A stretch of 55,895 nucleotides of DNA from an uncultured Spongiibacteraceae bacterium. Its GTDB lineage: Bacteria; Pseudomonadota; Gammaproteobacteria; Pseudomonadales; CAMLJR01. The stretch's first letter is position 1; the number at the start of each line of letters is the position of its first letter. Shown piece after piece: positions 1-8,384 of this stretch. Made by a program: the position numbers and the translations under genes. Under the pieces are notes generated by a model. The model was given only the letters and a program-made list of their open reading frames with translations, had not been told where the DNA came from and did no database searches. The DNA lies in the NCBI GenBank assembly GCA_946480345.1, contig CAMLJR010000001.1, positions 1-55,895 of the forward strand, written 5' to 3'.

Positions 1-30
1 AGACAATTCTTTCGCGGTTTGTTGGGATGA
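1..30 (+). CDS. possible 3' end of an upstream gene (partial)
   Basis: Frame 1 is open from the window edge to a TGA at 28-30 and would encode nine residues ending RQFFRGLLG. It lies 85 bases before the next gene on the same strand. It could be the C-terminus of an upstream gene, but ten codons are too few to identify a family or to exclude chance. Confidence 0.25.
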   Translation, partial: RQFFRGLLG

Positions 31-115
31 CGAAGTTGTCGTCGGATGAAAATTCTGAGCCATCCGCCCTAATTGAGAAGTAATAGAGATAATTTCTGAA
101 TACTGGAGTTTTTCA

Positions 116-904
116 ATGAAAAAAAATCGTTTCGATTTAAGCGAACGCATCGCACTAGTGACGGGTGCATCGAGTGGCTTTGGCGAGCAATTTAGTAAGG
201 TGCTCGCTGAAGCTGGCGCAGAGGTCATCGCTTGCGCGCGCCGTGTCGATCGTCTGCAGGATCTGGTGAAGAAAATCGAAGCTGCGGGTGGGCGTGCGCA
301 TGCGATTGAAATGGATGTAACCGATGTGGCGAGCGTCGATAGTGCGTTCATGCAAATCGATCGTATCGCGCCGGCGGTGGATATTCTGGTTAACAATGCG
401 GGTATTAGCGTGCCCGGTTTGTTCGTCAAAACCAGTGAAGATGATTGGGATCAGCAGATCGAAACGAATTTGAAATCGGTATGGCGGATTTCGCGCCGCG
501 TGGTCGATCGCATGCGCGCATACCCGTTGGAAAGTTCATCGGCAAGCAGTCGCAGCATAATCAATATCGCGTCGATTCTCGGATTGGCGCCAGGGAAAGC
601 CTTATCGTTGTATGCAATTTCCAAAGCCGGCGTGGTGCAGTTGACGAAAAACATGGCGCTCGAATTAGCGCGCGACAATATACGCGTCAATGCGTTGTGC
701 CCTGGCTATTTCAAAACCGAATTGAATGGCGAGTTTTTCGAAACCGATAAGGGCCGCGAATTTATCGCACGCACTCTGGCGAAGCGTTGGGGTGAGATGG
801 AGGAAATCTCTGGACCGCTGCTCTTGCTAGCGAGCGATGCTGGTTCGTTTATTAACGGTACGATGTTGACGGTAGATGGCGGGCATATGGTGGACGCGCT
901 TTAG
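116..904 (+). CDS. SDR family NAD(P)-dependent oxidoreductase
   Basis: Classical short-chain dehydrogenase/reductase of 262 residues, a normal length for the family. Visible motifs are the Rossmann glycine motif TGASSGFG at about residues 16-23, NNAG at 93-96, a catalytic Ser near 153 and the YxxxK pair (Tyr166, Lys170), so the enzyme should be active. Substrate is not predictable from sequence; such enzymes often act on 3-hydroxyacyl or hydroxysteroid-like substrates. The ATG has a GGAG ribosome site seven bases upstream. It stands alone between a possible upstream gene end and a convergent CBS-domain gene. A second, unrelated-looking SDR occurs at the far right end of the window. Confidence 0.9.
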   Translation: MKKNRFDLSERIALVTGASSGFGEQFSKVLAEAGAEVIACARRVDRLQDLVKKIEAAGGRAHAIEMDVTDVASVDSAFMQIDRIAPAVDILVNNAGISVPGLFVKTSEDDWDQQIETNLKSVWRISRRVVDRMRAYPLESSSASSRSIINIASILGLAPGKALSLYAISKAGVVQLTKNMALELARDNIRVNALCPGYFKTELNGEFFETDKGREFIARTLAKRWGEMEEISGPLLLLASDAGSFINGTMLTVDGGHMVDAL

Positions 905-933
905 AATTTAAGCGCATCCACGGCGGCGAATAC

Positions 934-1374
934 TCAGTATGTTTCGCCGCGCATGTATTGCTCCAATTGGATGATCATCGCTTTCTGATCTTCGATTGTG
1001 TTTTTCACGACATCGCCGATTGAAATCAGTCCGACCAGCTCGTTGTTTTCCAACACGGGTAAATGACGAATATGTTTGTTAGTCATTAGCTCCATGCAAT
1101 ATTCCAGCGTATCGCTAGGGCCTACGCAAACAAGATCGGCGGTCATGACATCTTCGACCGGCGTATTCCGAGACGAGCGATCCATCAGCGCAATTTTTCT
1201 GGCGTAATCGCGTTCACTGAATATTCCCACCAGTTTTCCGCTGTCCAGCACCAGTACTGCGCCGACTCTCTTATCGGCCATTAGTCTAAGTGCATCTACA
1301 ACGATTAATCCCGGTTCGACGCTATAAACCATCGCGTCTTTTTTGGAATTCAGTATGTCTCGTACGTTTTTCAT
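934..1374 (-). CDS. two-CBS-domain protein
   Basis: A 146-residue protein made almost entirely of two tandem CBS domains (about residues 8-63 and 72-130), with the typical GIFSERD and GLISIGD strand ends. CBS pairs form a Bateman module that usually binds adenine nucleotides such as AMP, ATP or SAM and acts as an energy or redox sensor; no effector domain is attached, so it would act in trans or has an unknown role. Start is supported by GGGAGAG just upstream of the ATG. It is convergent with the SDR gene and no operon partner is visible. Confidence 0.88.
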   Translation of the reverse strand: MKNVRDILNSKKDAMVYSVEPGLIVVDALRLMADKRVGAVLVLDSGKLVGIFSERDYARKIALMDRSSRNTPVEDVMTADLVCVGPSDTLEYCMELMTNKHIRHLPVLENNELVGLISIGDVVKNTIEDQKAMIIQLEQYMRGETY

Positions 1375-1530
1375 GTCTCTCTCCCTACACTTCTTTTTAT
1401 TTTCGGTAATTGGATGAGGCGCCCAATAGGGTGTTTTGTTGTGCTGGCATCCAGCTGAAACAGGAATATCACGAAACGAGGCTAATTTCCAAGCCCCGTA
1501 GGAGTATTCGAGAAACCCGCGACAAATTCG

Positions 1531-2022
1531 TTAGGCGAATGGTTTCAGTTGGGTTTCGAGCGGAAGTTCGGTGGTGTTTTTAACCTCGGTGACGGCGATG
1601 TGCGAGTGCATTTCGCGAATCTGCGCCATCGTCAGTAAATGCTCGCGAATGAATTGCTCGTAGTGTCTAACGTCGCGCGTGATTATTTTCAGCATGTAGT
1701 CCCACATTCCGGTCATCGTGTAGCACTCCAGAATTTCGGGAAATTGCTGAATCGAACGTTCGAATTGCTCCACCTGATCGCGCGCATGCGAAGCCAAATT
1801 GACCGTCGCGAATACGATCACTTCCATGCCGAGTTTTTCGCGATTCAGCAGTGCGACGCGGCGCTGAATCAATCCCATTTGTTCGATGTGATTAATGCGT
1901 CGCCAACACGGCGATTGCGAAAGATTCAACTGCTCGGCTATTGCGGTCGAGGTTAGGCTCGCGTCCTGCTGCAATAATCGCAAAATGGCGATGTCCTTGG
2001 AGCTGAGATCGGTGGCCGCCAT
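1531..2022 (-). CDS. Lrp/AsnC family transcriptional regulator
   Basis: A 163-residue regulator with an N-terminal winged helix-turn-helix (about residues 5-60, including the LNLSQSPCWRRI recognition region) and a C-terminal AsnC/RAM ligand-binding domain with the phrase ECYTMTGMWDYMLKI. The reading frame extends further upstream to 2187, but the Met at 2022 begins the family-typical sequence MAATDLSSKD and gives the usual length. It is transcribed away from the indolepyruvate oxidoreductase gene; Lrp-type regulators commonly control such a divergent amino-acid catabolism gene, so iorAB is the likely target (inference). Confidence 0.88.
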   Translation of the reverse strand: MAATDLSSKDIAILRLLQQDASLTSTAIAEQLNLSQSPCWRRINHIEQMGLIQRRVALLNREKLGMEVIVFATVNLASHARDQVEQFERSIQQFPEILECYTMTGMWDYMLKIITRDVRHYEQFIREHLLTMAQIREMHSHIAVTEVKNTTELPLETQLKPFA

Positions 2023-2165
2023 GGTTTTCTCGCTATTTTTATTCGTAACTTTCGTTCTGATCGAGTGGGCTATGCGTTGAGTATAGGTTTCGTGCAACAA
2101 ATAACATAAAAATTTCGAGCTATAGCCGCTAGCATTTTTAGCAGAGAAAACGAGGAGGCACATCC
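2023..2165. promoter_or_regulatory. divergent promoter region between asnC-like and iorAB-like genes
   Basis: This 143-base intergenic stretch separates two divergently transcribed genes and must contain both promoters. It is more A/T-rich than the flanking genes, with an AT-rich run around 2095-2120, and ends in a strong AGGAGG-type ribosome site before the ATG at 2166. No specific Lrp box could be assigned by eye. Confidence 0.45.
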
Positions 2166-5100
2166 ATGGCTCTCCACTCTGCAGCAAGCGGCACCGACTC
2201 CAATGGCGGTCCTGCTGTTAATAACTTGGCTCGCAAGGGCGTGTCTCTCGACGATAAATACGTCCTCGATTCGACCCGCGCATATCTTTCCGGAATCGAA
2301 GCGCTGGTGAGGTTGCCAATCCTTCAGCATCAGCGTGATACGGAACGCGGATTAAGCACGGCCGGGTTTATTTCGGGCTATCGCGGCTCGCCACTGGCGG
2401 GTCTTGATCAAACGCTATGGAAAGCCCGACCGTTCTTGCAGCAACACCATATTCATTTCCAGCCCGGCATTAATGAGGATCTTGCCGCTACTGCGGTTTG
2501 GGGATCGCAGCAGGTCAACATTTTCGAGGGCGCGCGCTACGACGGCGTTTTCGCGATGTGGTACGGCAAAGGCCCCGGCGTCGATAGAAGTATGGATGCG
2601 ATCAAACATGCGAATGCCTTCGGTACATCGCGTTGCGGTGGCGTACTCGCAGTCGCTGGCGACGATCACGGCGCGAAGTCTTCCTCGCTACCGCATCAAT
2701 CCGAGCACATGTTTATCGCGGCATCGATTCCGGTGTTGAATCCAGCGAGTGTGCAAGAGGTACTCGATCTCGGCATTTATGGATGGGAGTTGTCGCGCTA
2801 TTGCGGATGTTGGGTCGCCTTAAAGGCGGTGACCGATAACATGGATGCCGCAATTGCGGCAGATATCGATCCGCATCGCGTTCAGATAATAACGCCCGAT
2901 CAATTCGCACTGCCGGCCGATGGCGTACACGCGCGATGGCCGGATAAACCACTGGAACAGGAATACCGTCTAAACAAATTCAAGATTTACGCCACGCGCG
3001 AATTTGCGCGCGTAAATAATCTGAATCGCATTGTGCTCGATTGTGAACGCCCCCGACTCGGAATCATTACCACCGGCAAAGCGTATCTCGACGTGATGCA
3101 GGCGCTTGAAGACTTGGGCATCGACGAGAATGAGGCGCGCCGTATTGGGCTGCGCATTTATAAACTCGGTATGAGTTGGCCGCTCGAACCGCTGATGACG
3201 CACGCGTTTGCGCGCGGGCTGGAGGAAATTCTTGTCGTCGAGGAAAAACGTTCGATAGTGGAGGATCAATTAACCAGTCAGCTTTATAACTGGCCGGTGG
3301 CTGAGCGGCCGCGCGTCGTCGGCGAGTTCGATGAGCACGGCAACGATTTACTGCCGAATTACGGCGAGTTGTCGCCGGCGCTGGTTGCGGAAGTCATCGC
3401 CGGACGCATCGGTCGATTCTTTACTAGTGCGACGATCGAAAAGCGGCTGCAATTTCTGCGCAATAAAGAACGCACGCTGCATGAACACGCGAGCATCATC
3501 GAACGCGTTCCTCATTATTGCTCCGGTTGTCCGCATAACACGTCGACGCGCGTCCCGGATGGCAGTCGCGCTATTGGCGGTATCGGTTGTCACTACATGG
3601 CGACATGGATGCCCGATCGGAACACACTGACGTTCACACAGATGGGCGGTGAAGGTGTGCCGTGGGTGGGGCAGGCACCGTTCACCGATACCGCGCACGT
3701 ATTTCAGAATCTCGGCGACGGTACGTATTTCCATTCGGGGATTCTCGCGATTCGGCAAACTATCGCGGCCGGCGTGAATATCACTTACAAAATTCTTCAC
3801 AACGATGCGGTTGCAATGACCGGCGGTCAAAAACTCGATGGCGATTTAAGTCTGGAGCGATTGATTTATCAATTGCGCGGCGAGGGCGTTAAACGCATCG
3901 CGGTGGTCTCGGATTATCCCGACGAAATTAAATTGCAGAAATTCGCTGGGCTGACTATCGATAGCCGCAAAAAGCTCGATGCGATTCAACGTGAACTGCG
4001 CGAGCTTCCCGGTACAACGGTGCTGATATACCGCCAGACCTGCGCTGCGGAAAAGCGTCGACGCAAAAAGCGCGGTGCAATGGCGACTCTACCGAAGCGC
4101 GTGTTTATCAATGCCGAGGTTTGCGAAGGCTGTGGCGATTGCAGCAAAACATCGAATTGTTTATCGGTAGTGCCATTACCCACCGAACTGGGCCGCAAAC
4201 GTCGTATCGATCAAGATTCATGTAATCAGGATTTCAGTTGCGTCGATGGTTTCTGCCCATCATTCGTTACCGTACACGGTGGCGAATTGTCCCGCCCCGC
4301 TGTGAATAATTCGGCAATACCCGCGCTGCCGGAACCGGCGATGCCGTCGCTGGAAGTGCCATGGAATATTGTCGTTGCCGGCGTCGGCGGTACCGGCGTG
4401 CTGACCAGCGCGGCGCTGATTGCCATGGCGGCGTTCATCGAAGGCAAAGGCTGCGCGACGATGAATCAAACCGGACTCGCGCAGAAATTCGGCGCGGTGG
4501 TCAGCCATGTGCGCATCGCGCGCGAGCAACAGCAAATCAAATCGGTGCGCATTGCCGAAGGCGATGCCGACGTATTGCTCGGTTGCGATTTGGTGGTGGC
4601 TGCATCGCGCACCGCACTCGAATGTGTAAACAGTGAGCGTTCGTTCGCGGTAATCAATGAATCTATGCAGCCGACTTCGGAATTCGTATTTAATCCCGAT
4701 GCAAAAATGCCGGACAAGGAATTGCGCGAAGCGATCGATGCGGAAATCGGAAGCGATCTTCTCGGTGCGTCGAAAACTCGATACGTCGATGCGACAGAAT
4801 TAGCACGGGCGTTATTGGGTAGCAGCGCATACGCGAACTTGTTATTACTGGGTTGTGCCTATCAGTGCGGATTTCTGCCGGTATCGAGCGAAGCAGTGGT
4901 GCAGGCGATCGAACTGAATGGCGTCGAAGTCGACACGAATATCGCGGCGTTCAACTGGGGCCGTTATGCGATGGTTGACTGCGCCGCGGTGCGAGCCGTT
5001 GCAAATCTCCCGGCAGAACCATGGCAGCCATTACGAGATCTCGACGAAATTATCGCCGATCGTCGCGCGCGGTTGATCGATTACCAAAATGACGATTACG

Positions 5101-5714
5101 CACAGCTGTATATCGAGCGCGTCGAGCAAGTGCGTCGACGCGAGCGCGCGTTATTGCGCGATGGCGATTTTTCTCTGACAAAAACGGTGGCGCACAATCT
5201 TTATCGTTTGATGGCGTACAAGGATGAATATGAAGTAGCGCGGCTTTTTGCGAATGATAAATTCCGTCAGCAGGTGCAGGAGAATTTTCGCGGTGACTTT
5301 AAATTGCAATTCCATTTGTCTCCGCCGCTATTCGCACGTATCGATCCGGCCACCGGTCGTCCGCGCAAATATGCAATGCCGGGTTGGATGCTGAATGTAT
5401 TCCATGCTCTCGCGAAGTTGAAATCGCTGCGCGGCACGGTGTTCGATCCATTCGGCTATTCGCACGAACGTCGCTGCGAACGCGCCTGGATCGATCGTTA
5501 CAACACGATGTTGCAGCGTGTGCTGCCGCAACTGACGCGCGATAATCTTCCGCTGGCTATAAAGCTCGCGGCGTTGCCGGAAAAAATTCGGGGTTATGGC
5601 CCGATCAAACTGGAAAGTATGCAACACGCTGAGGCCCGCGAACGCGAGCTGCTGGGCTTATTCGAACACGACCCTGGTCCTGAGGTCGTAAAAATATTCG
5701 ATCGAGCTGCGTAA
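2166..5714 (+). CDS. indolepyruvate:ferredoxin oxidoreductase, fused alpha and beta subunits
   Basis: A 1182-residue single-chain enzyme of the 2-oxoacid:ferredoxin oxidoreductase superfamily. In order it has an N-terminal pyrimidine-binding region, a TPP-binding region with CSGCPHNTST near residue 452 and FTQMGGEGVPW, a 4Fe-4S motif (Cys653, 656, 659, 665) followed by a further Cys-containing stretch, and a C-terminal gamma-type domain beginning near GVGGTGVLTSAALIAMAAF. The known reaction is oxidative decarboxylation of indolepyruvate or other aryl pyruvates to aryl-acetyl-CoA with reduction of ferredoxin. The long fused form is typical of proteobacteria, in contrast to two-subunit archaeal IorA/IorB. 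A GAGGAGG site precedes the ATG. It probably works in aromatic amino acid degradation under the divergent AsnC-type regulator. Confidence 0.92.
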   Translation: MALHSAASGTDSNGGPAVNNLARKGVSLDDKYVLDSTRAYLSGIEALVRLPILQHQRDTERGLSTAGFISGYRGSPLAGLDQTLWKARPFLQQHHIHFQPGINEDLAATAVWGSQQVNIFEGARYDGVFAMWYGKGPGVDRSMDAIKHANAFGTSRCGGVLAVAGDDHGAKSSSLPHQSEHMFIAASIPVLNPASVQEVLDLGIYGWELSRYCGCWVALKAVTDNMDAAIAADIDPHRVQIITPDQFALPADGVHARWPDKPLEQEYRLNKFKIYATREFARVNNLNRIVLDCERPRLGIITTGKAYLDVMQALEDLGIDENEARRIGLRIYKLGMSWPLEPLMTHAFARGLEEILVVEEKRSIVEDQLTSQLYNWPVAERPRVVGEFDEHGNDLLPNYGELSPALVAEVIAGRIGRFFTSATIEKRLQFLRNKERTLHEHASIIERVPHYCSGCPHNTSTRVPDGSRAIGGIGCHYMATWMPDRNTLTFTQMGGEGVPWVGQAPFTDTAHVFQNLGDGTYFHSGILAIRQTIAAGVNITYKILHNDAVAMTGGQKLDGDLSLERLIYQLRGEGVKRIAVVSDYPDEIKLQKFAGLTIDSRKKLDAIQRELRELPGTTVLIYRQTCAAEKRRRKKRGAMATLPKRVFINAEVCEGCGDCSKTSNCLSVVPLPTELGRKRRIDQDSCNQDFSCVDGFCPSFVTVHGGELSRPAVNNSAIPALPEPAMPSLEVPWNIVVAGVGGTGVLTSAALIAMAAFIEGKGCATMNQTGLAQKFGAVVSHVRIAREQQQIKSVRIAEGDADVLLGCDLVVAASRTALECVNSERSFAVINESMQPTSEFVFNPDAKMPDKELREAIDAEIGSDLLGASKTRYVDATELARALLGSSAYANLLLLGCAYQCGFLPVSSEAVVQAIELNGVEVDTNIAAFNWGRYAMVDCAAVRAVANLPAEPWQPLRDLDEIIADRRARLIDYQNDDYAQLYIERVEQVRRRERALLRDGDFSLTKTVAHNLYRLMAYKDEYEVARLFANDKFRQQVQENFRGDFKLQFHLSPPLFARIDPATGRPRKYAMPGWMLNVFHALAKLKSLRGTVFDPFGYSHERRCERAWIDRYNTMLQRVLPQLTRDNLPLAIKLAALPEKIRGYGPIKLESMQHAEARERELLGLFEHDPGPEVVKIFDRAA

Positions 5715-5729
5715 ATTTTTTCTAATTTT

Positions 5730-6944
5730 TTACGAAAGATGAATTTTTTTGATATCGGCGATTGGCTTGCGTTTGGGTAGTGCAGTTTGCAATTGAGCAA
5801 GCGTCAATTCTGCGGTATGACGATAGGTCGTCAGTTTGCCGCCATAAATCGTGACAATCCTTGCATTGCCGGTATCGAAGGGTTCGATCACGCTTTCGCG
5901 CGCACGGTTAAAAGCGCGCTCGGTACCTGTCGGCAATACGCGCACACCGGCGAATCGATCGAGCACATCCAGAGATGTATGTGCAAGATGCGGGAAATAG
6001 CGATGCACAGTTTCCAATAAATAGGAAACTTCATGATCGGAGGGTGTGGAATCAGCGTGTTGCACTTCGGTTTCGGTGGTACCGATTAACGTTTTGCCTT
6101 GCCACGGCATCGCAAAAATTACGCGGCCATCGCGCGGAGCCTCAAGATAAAAAATTCCACCGAGGTGAGAGTGCGGCAGCACGATATGCGAGCCTTTCAC
6201 CAGGCTGATGGTACGTGGCTCGGGCGCAGGCGAGCAGCGTTGCAGTGTGTCATTCACCCATGGCCCGGTGGCGTTCACTATCGTAATGGCGCTGCAATTC
6301 CACATTTTTCCGGACGATTGCAGTTGCAAAGTAAAACCGGCATCCGATTTTTTCGCGCCGACAAATTGGCAATGCTCGATACAGCGCGCGCCGAGATGTT
6401 CTGCCGACGCCACTACCGCGCGCGTTAATGCCGCATCGTCGGTTTGGCCATCCCAATATTGAAACACCGCCTGCAAATCATTTTGCAACAGCCCGCCGAG
6501 CGCGCCCCATTCGTGTCGCGGTACGCTGCGGAAACGCGCATGCCGCGCAAAACCGGTCAGTAATGCGTACAGACTTAATCCGATGCGAATCTGCCATGGC
6601 CGGCGGCGCGTCTGTTTATAAATCGGAATATAAAACGGCACCGGCTCGACCAGCGTGGGCGCATTGCGAAAAAGCCGCTGTCGCTCGCGCAAGCTGTGAT
6701 AAACCAGACTGAACTGCGCGCTTTCGAGGTAACGTAAACCGCCGTGGATTAATTTACTCGATGCACGCGAGGTGGCACTGGCCCATTGCTCGCGTTCGAT
6801 TAACAGCGTGCGATACCCGGCAGCTGCTGCTGCCTGTGCGACTCCTGCGCCATGAATGCCACCGCCAATGACGGCTACTTCGAATAATTCGTTTTCTGCT
6901 GTAATCATCGCGGCTTTTTCAAATTCATTTCGTTCAACAGTCAT
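5730..6944 (-). CDS. GlpD-like FAD-dependent glycerol-3-phosphate dehydrogenase, short form
   Basis: FAD-dependent oxidoreductase of 404 residues from the start at 6944 (392 if the later Met at 6908 is used). It has the FAD dinucleotide motif VIGGGIHGAG, the GlpD signature SSKLIHGGLRYLE, TGPWVND, and the late motif GGKLTTYR. Glycerol-3-phosphate dehydrogenases are usually about 500 residues; here the protein stops some 30 residues after GGKLTTYR, so the C-terminal helical cap domain is absent. The stop sits 15 bases from the end of the neighbouring convergent gene, with no leftover coding sequence seen. The start ATG overlaps the stop of the phosphodiesterase gene (TGATG), so the two are translationally coupled and probably process glycerophosphodiesters to dihydroxyacetone phosphate. 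Confidence 0.85.
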   Translation of the reverse strand: MTVERNEFEKAAMITAENELFEVAVIGGGIHGAGVAQAAAAAGYRTLLIEREQWASATSRASSKLIHGGLRYLESAQFSLVYHSLRERQRLFRNAPTLVEPVPFYIPIYKQTRRRPWQIRIGLSLYALLTGFARHARFRSVPRHEWGALGGLLQNDLQAVFQYWDGQTDDAALTRAVVASAEHLGARCIEHCQFVGAKKSDAGFTLQLQSSGKMWNCSAITIVNATGPWVNDTLQRCSPAPEPRTISLVKGSHIVLPHSHLGGIFYLEAPRDGRVIFAMPWQGKTLIGTTETEVQHADSTPSDHEVSYLLETVHRYFPHLAHTSLDVLDRFAGVRVLPTGTERAFNRARESVIEPFDTGNARIVTIYGGKLTTYRHTAELTLAQLQTALPKRKPIADIKKIHLS

Positions 6945-7666
6945 CAGGATGTCTGCAACATTTCGCCGACATTGAAGGTCTCGCATTTCGTCACGCCGCG
7001 CGCGAGCAATTTTTCCGCGGTTGTTACATCGGGGACTTCGTAAACTACCAATGAGTAGGGAATTGCGTACAGATCGCCGTGCGGCAACTGCTCGATATCG
7101 CAGAACACCACAGCGGGCTGCATTTGCGCGAGTGTAGCGCTCTCGATTTCTTCCCACGTGTTCAGTACGGGTCCGATGCGCTGCCAGCCGCGCGCCTGGG
7201 CAAATTGCAGAAATGTAAACGCGAAACTAATGAGGGTGCAGCGCGCGCGAATCGGCTCGATCAATGGCGCGATGGCATCGAACACAATCGCGTTGCCGAA
7301 TACCTGTAATGCTTCTTCTTTGACTTCAAGGAACAGATGCGCCTCGGGAGAATTTTCAAATAAGGCGACGACATCGGTTAATTCGGCAATGGCGGTGCCG
7401 ATAAAGTGATCGCCAAATCGATCCGGTTCGTAGGCGCGAAATTGGCGCAATTGTTGCGACGTAAATTGATGAATTTCGCCGTTGACGTTGCATAGCCGAT
7501 TGAGTGTGCGATCGTGAAAAAGTATCGGCACATGATCGGCGCTTAATTGCACATCGATTTCGATATTTGTTGCGCCCGCATTCAACGCGCCCTCGATCGC
7601 CGGCAAGGTGTTTTCCGGAAATCGTTGCCGCCAGCCGCGATGCGCTACCAGGTATTCTGCGTCCAT
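6944..7666 (-). CDS. glycerophosphodiester phosphodiesterase
   Basis: GDPD-family TIM-barrel phosphodiesterase, 240 residues from the Met at 7666. The frame is open further upstream, but MDAEYLVAHRGW is the usual N-terminus. Catalytic and metal residues are recognisable: HRG at residues 9-11, Glu36 and Asp38 in the EID motif, and His51 in FHDRTLNR. The enzyme releases glycerol-3-phosphate and an alcohol from glycerophosphodiesters. No signal peptide is visible, so it should be cytoplasmic. It is the first gene of a coupled pair with the GlpD-like dehydrogenase, which would oxidise its product. Confidence 0.9.
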   Translation of the reverse strand: MDAEYLVAHRGWRQRFPENTLPAIEGALNAGATNIEIDVQLSADHVPILFHDRTLNRLCNVNGEIHQFTSQQLRQFRAYEPDRFGDHFIGTAIAELTDVVALFENSPEAHLFLEVKEEALQVFGNAIVFDAIAPLIEPIRARCTLISFAFTFLQFAQARGWQRIGPVLNTWEEIESATLAQMQPAVVFCDIEQLPHGDLYAIPYSLVVYEVPDVTTAEKLLARGVTKCETFNVGEMLQTS

Positions 7667-7839
7667 AAATCGATTCCTATGGATGTTGCCCGAAGTGTAA
7701 GCCGGGCCGTTGTATTGATGGAAACCAAACGTTATGTTGATGCCCATAGTTACTTATGTTGATACTTATAGCGACTTAGATTGCCCCCATAGTTATCGCA
7801 CGTCGATGCTCAAGTCCACTGTTCGCTGGTGAGAAAAAC

Positions 7840-8340
7840 ATGATGCGTTATTGTCCGCAATGCCGCGCCGAATTAGTCGAGCGCGAGATCGATAACAAAA
7901 AGCGTCGCGCCTGCGCAAACGATTGCGGTTTCGTGCACTGGGACAATCCGACCCCCGTCGTCGCAGCCATTGTCGAATACGAGGGCAAGGTGTTGTTGGC
8001 GCGCAATGCGAAATGGCCAGAGGGCTGGTTCTCGCTGATCAGCGGTTTTCTCGAGCGTAACGAAACACCGGAAGAATCCGTACTGCGCGAGGTGCAGGAA
8101 GAACTCGGTCTCGATGGCGAAATTGTTCGCTTCGTCGGTAATTACGCGTATCCGGAAGAGAACCAATTGCTGGTGATCTTTCATGTAAAAGCGCGCGGCA
8201 CTATTCAGCTCAATGAGGAGCTGGTGGAATACCGTTTACTAGCGCATGAAGACGTTGTGCCGTGGGCGCAGGGAACCGGTCATGCGCTGCGCGATTGGCT
8301 TGAACAGCGTAACGAGAAGCTACAACAAGAGCAGCTGTAA
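7840..8340 (+). CDS. Nudix hydrolase with N-terminal zinc ribbon
   Basis: A 166-residue protein. Cys5, Cys8, Cys25 and Cys29 form a zinc-ribbon pattern, followed by a Nudix domain whose box begins at Gly69 and keeps Glu75, Arg83-Glu84, Glu87-Glu88 and Gly90. This combination resembles the C-terminal half of NudC-type NAD+/NADH pyrophosphatases without the long N-terminal domain; other zinc-ribbon Nudix enzymes hydrolyse ADP-ribose or similar nucleotides. The true substrate is uncertain. Start is supported by GGTGAG upstream of the ATG. It is followed 44 bases later by the AI-2E-family gene, so the two may be cotranscribed. Confidence 0.88.
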   Translation: MMRYCPQCRAELVEREIDNKKRRACANDCGFVHWDNPTPVVAAIVEYEGKVLLARNAKWPEGWFSLISGFLERNETPEESVLREVQEELGLDGEIVRFVGNYAYPEENQLLVIFHVKARGTIQLNEELVEYRLLAHEDVVPWAQGTGHALRDWLEQRNEKLQQEQL

Positions 8341-8384
8341 CAAGAGCGGAACAGGCAACAGTACAAATCCAACAAGGAACAGTA

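Noticed and set aside
5730..7157. GlpD-like gene starting at 7157
   Set aside because: The extra 71 residues are Arg-rich and overlap the conserved phosphodiesterase C-terminus; the start at 6944 at the TGATG junction is better.
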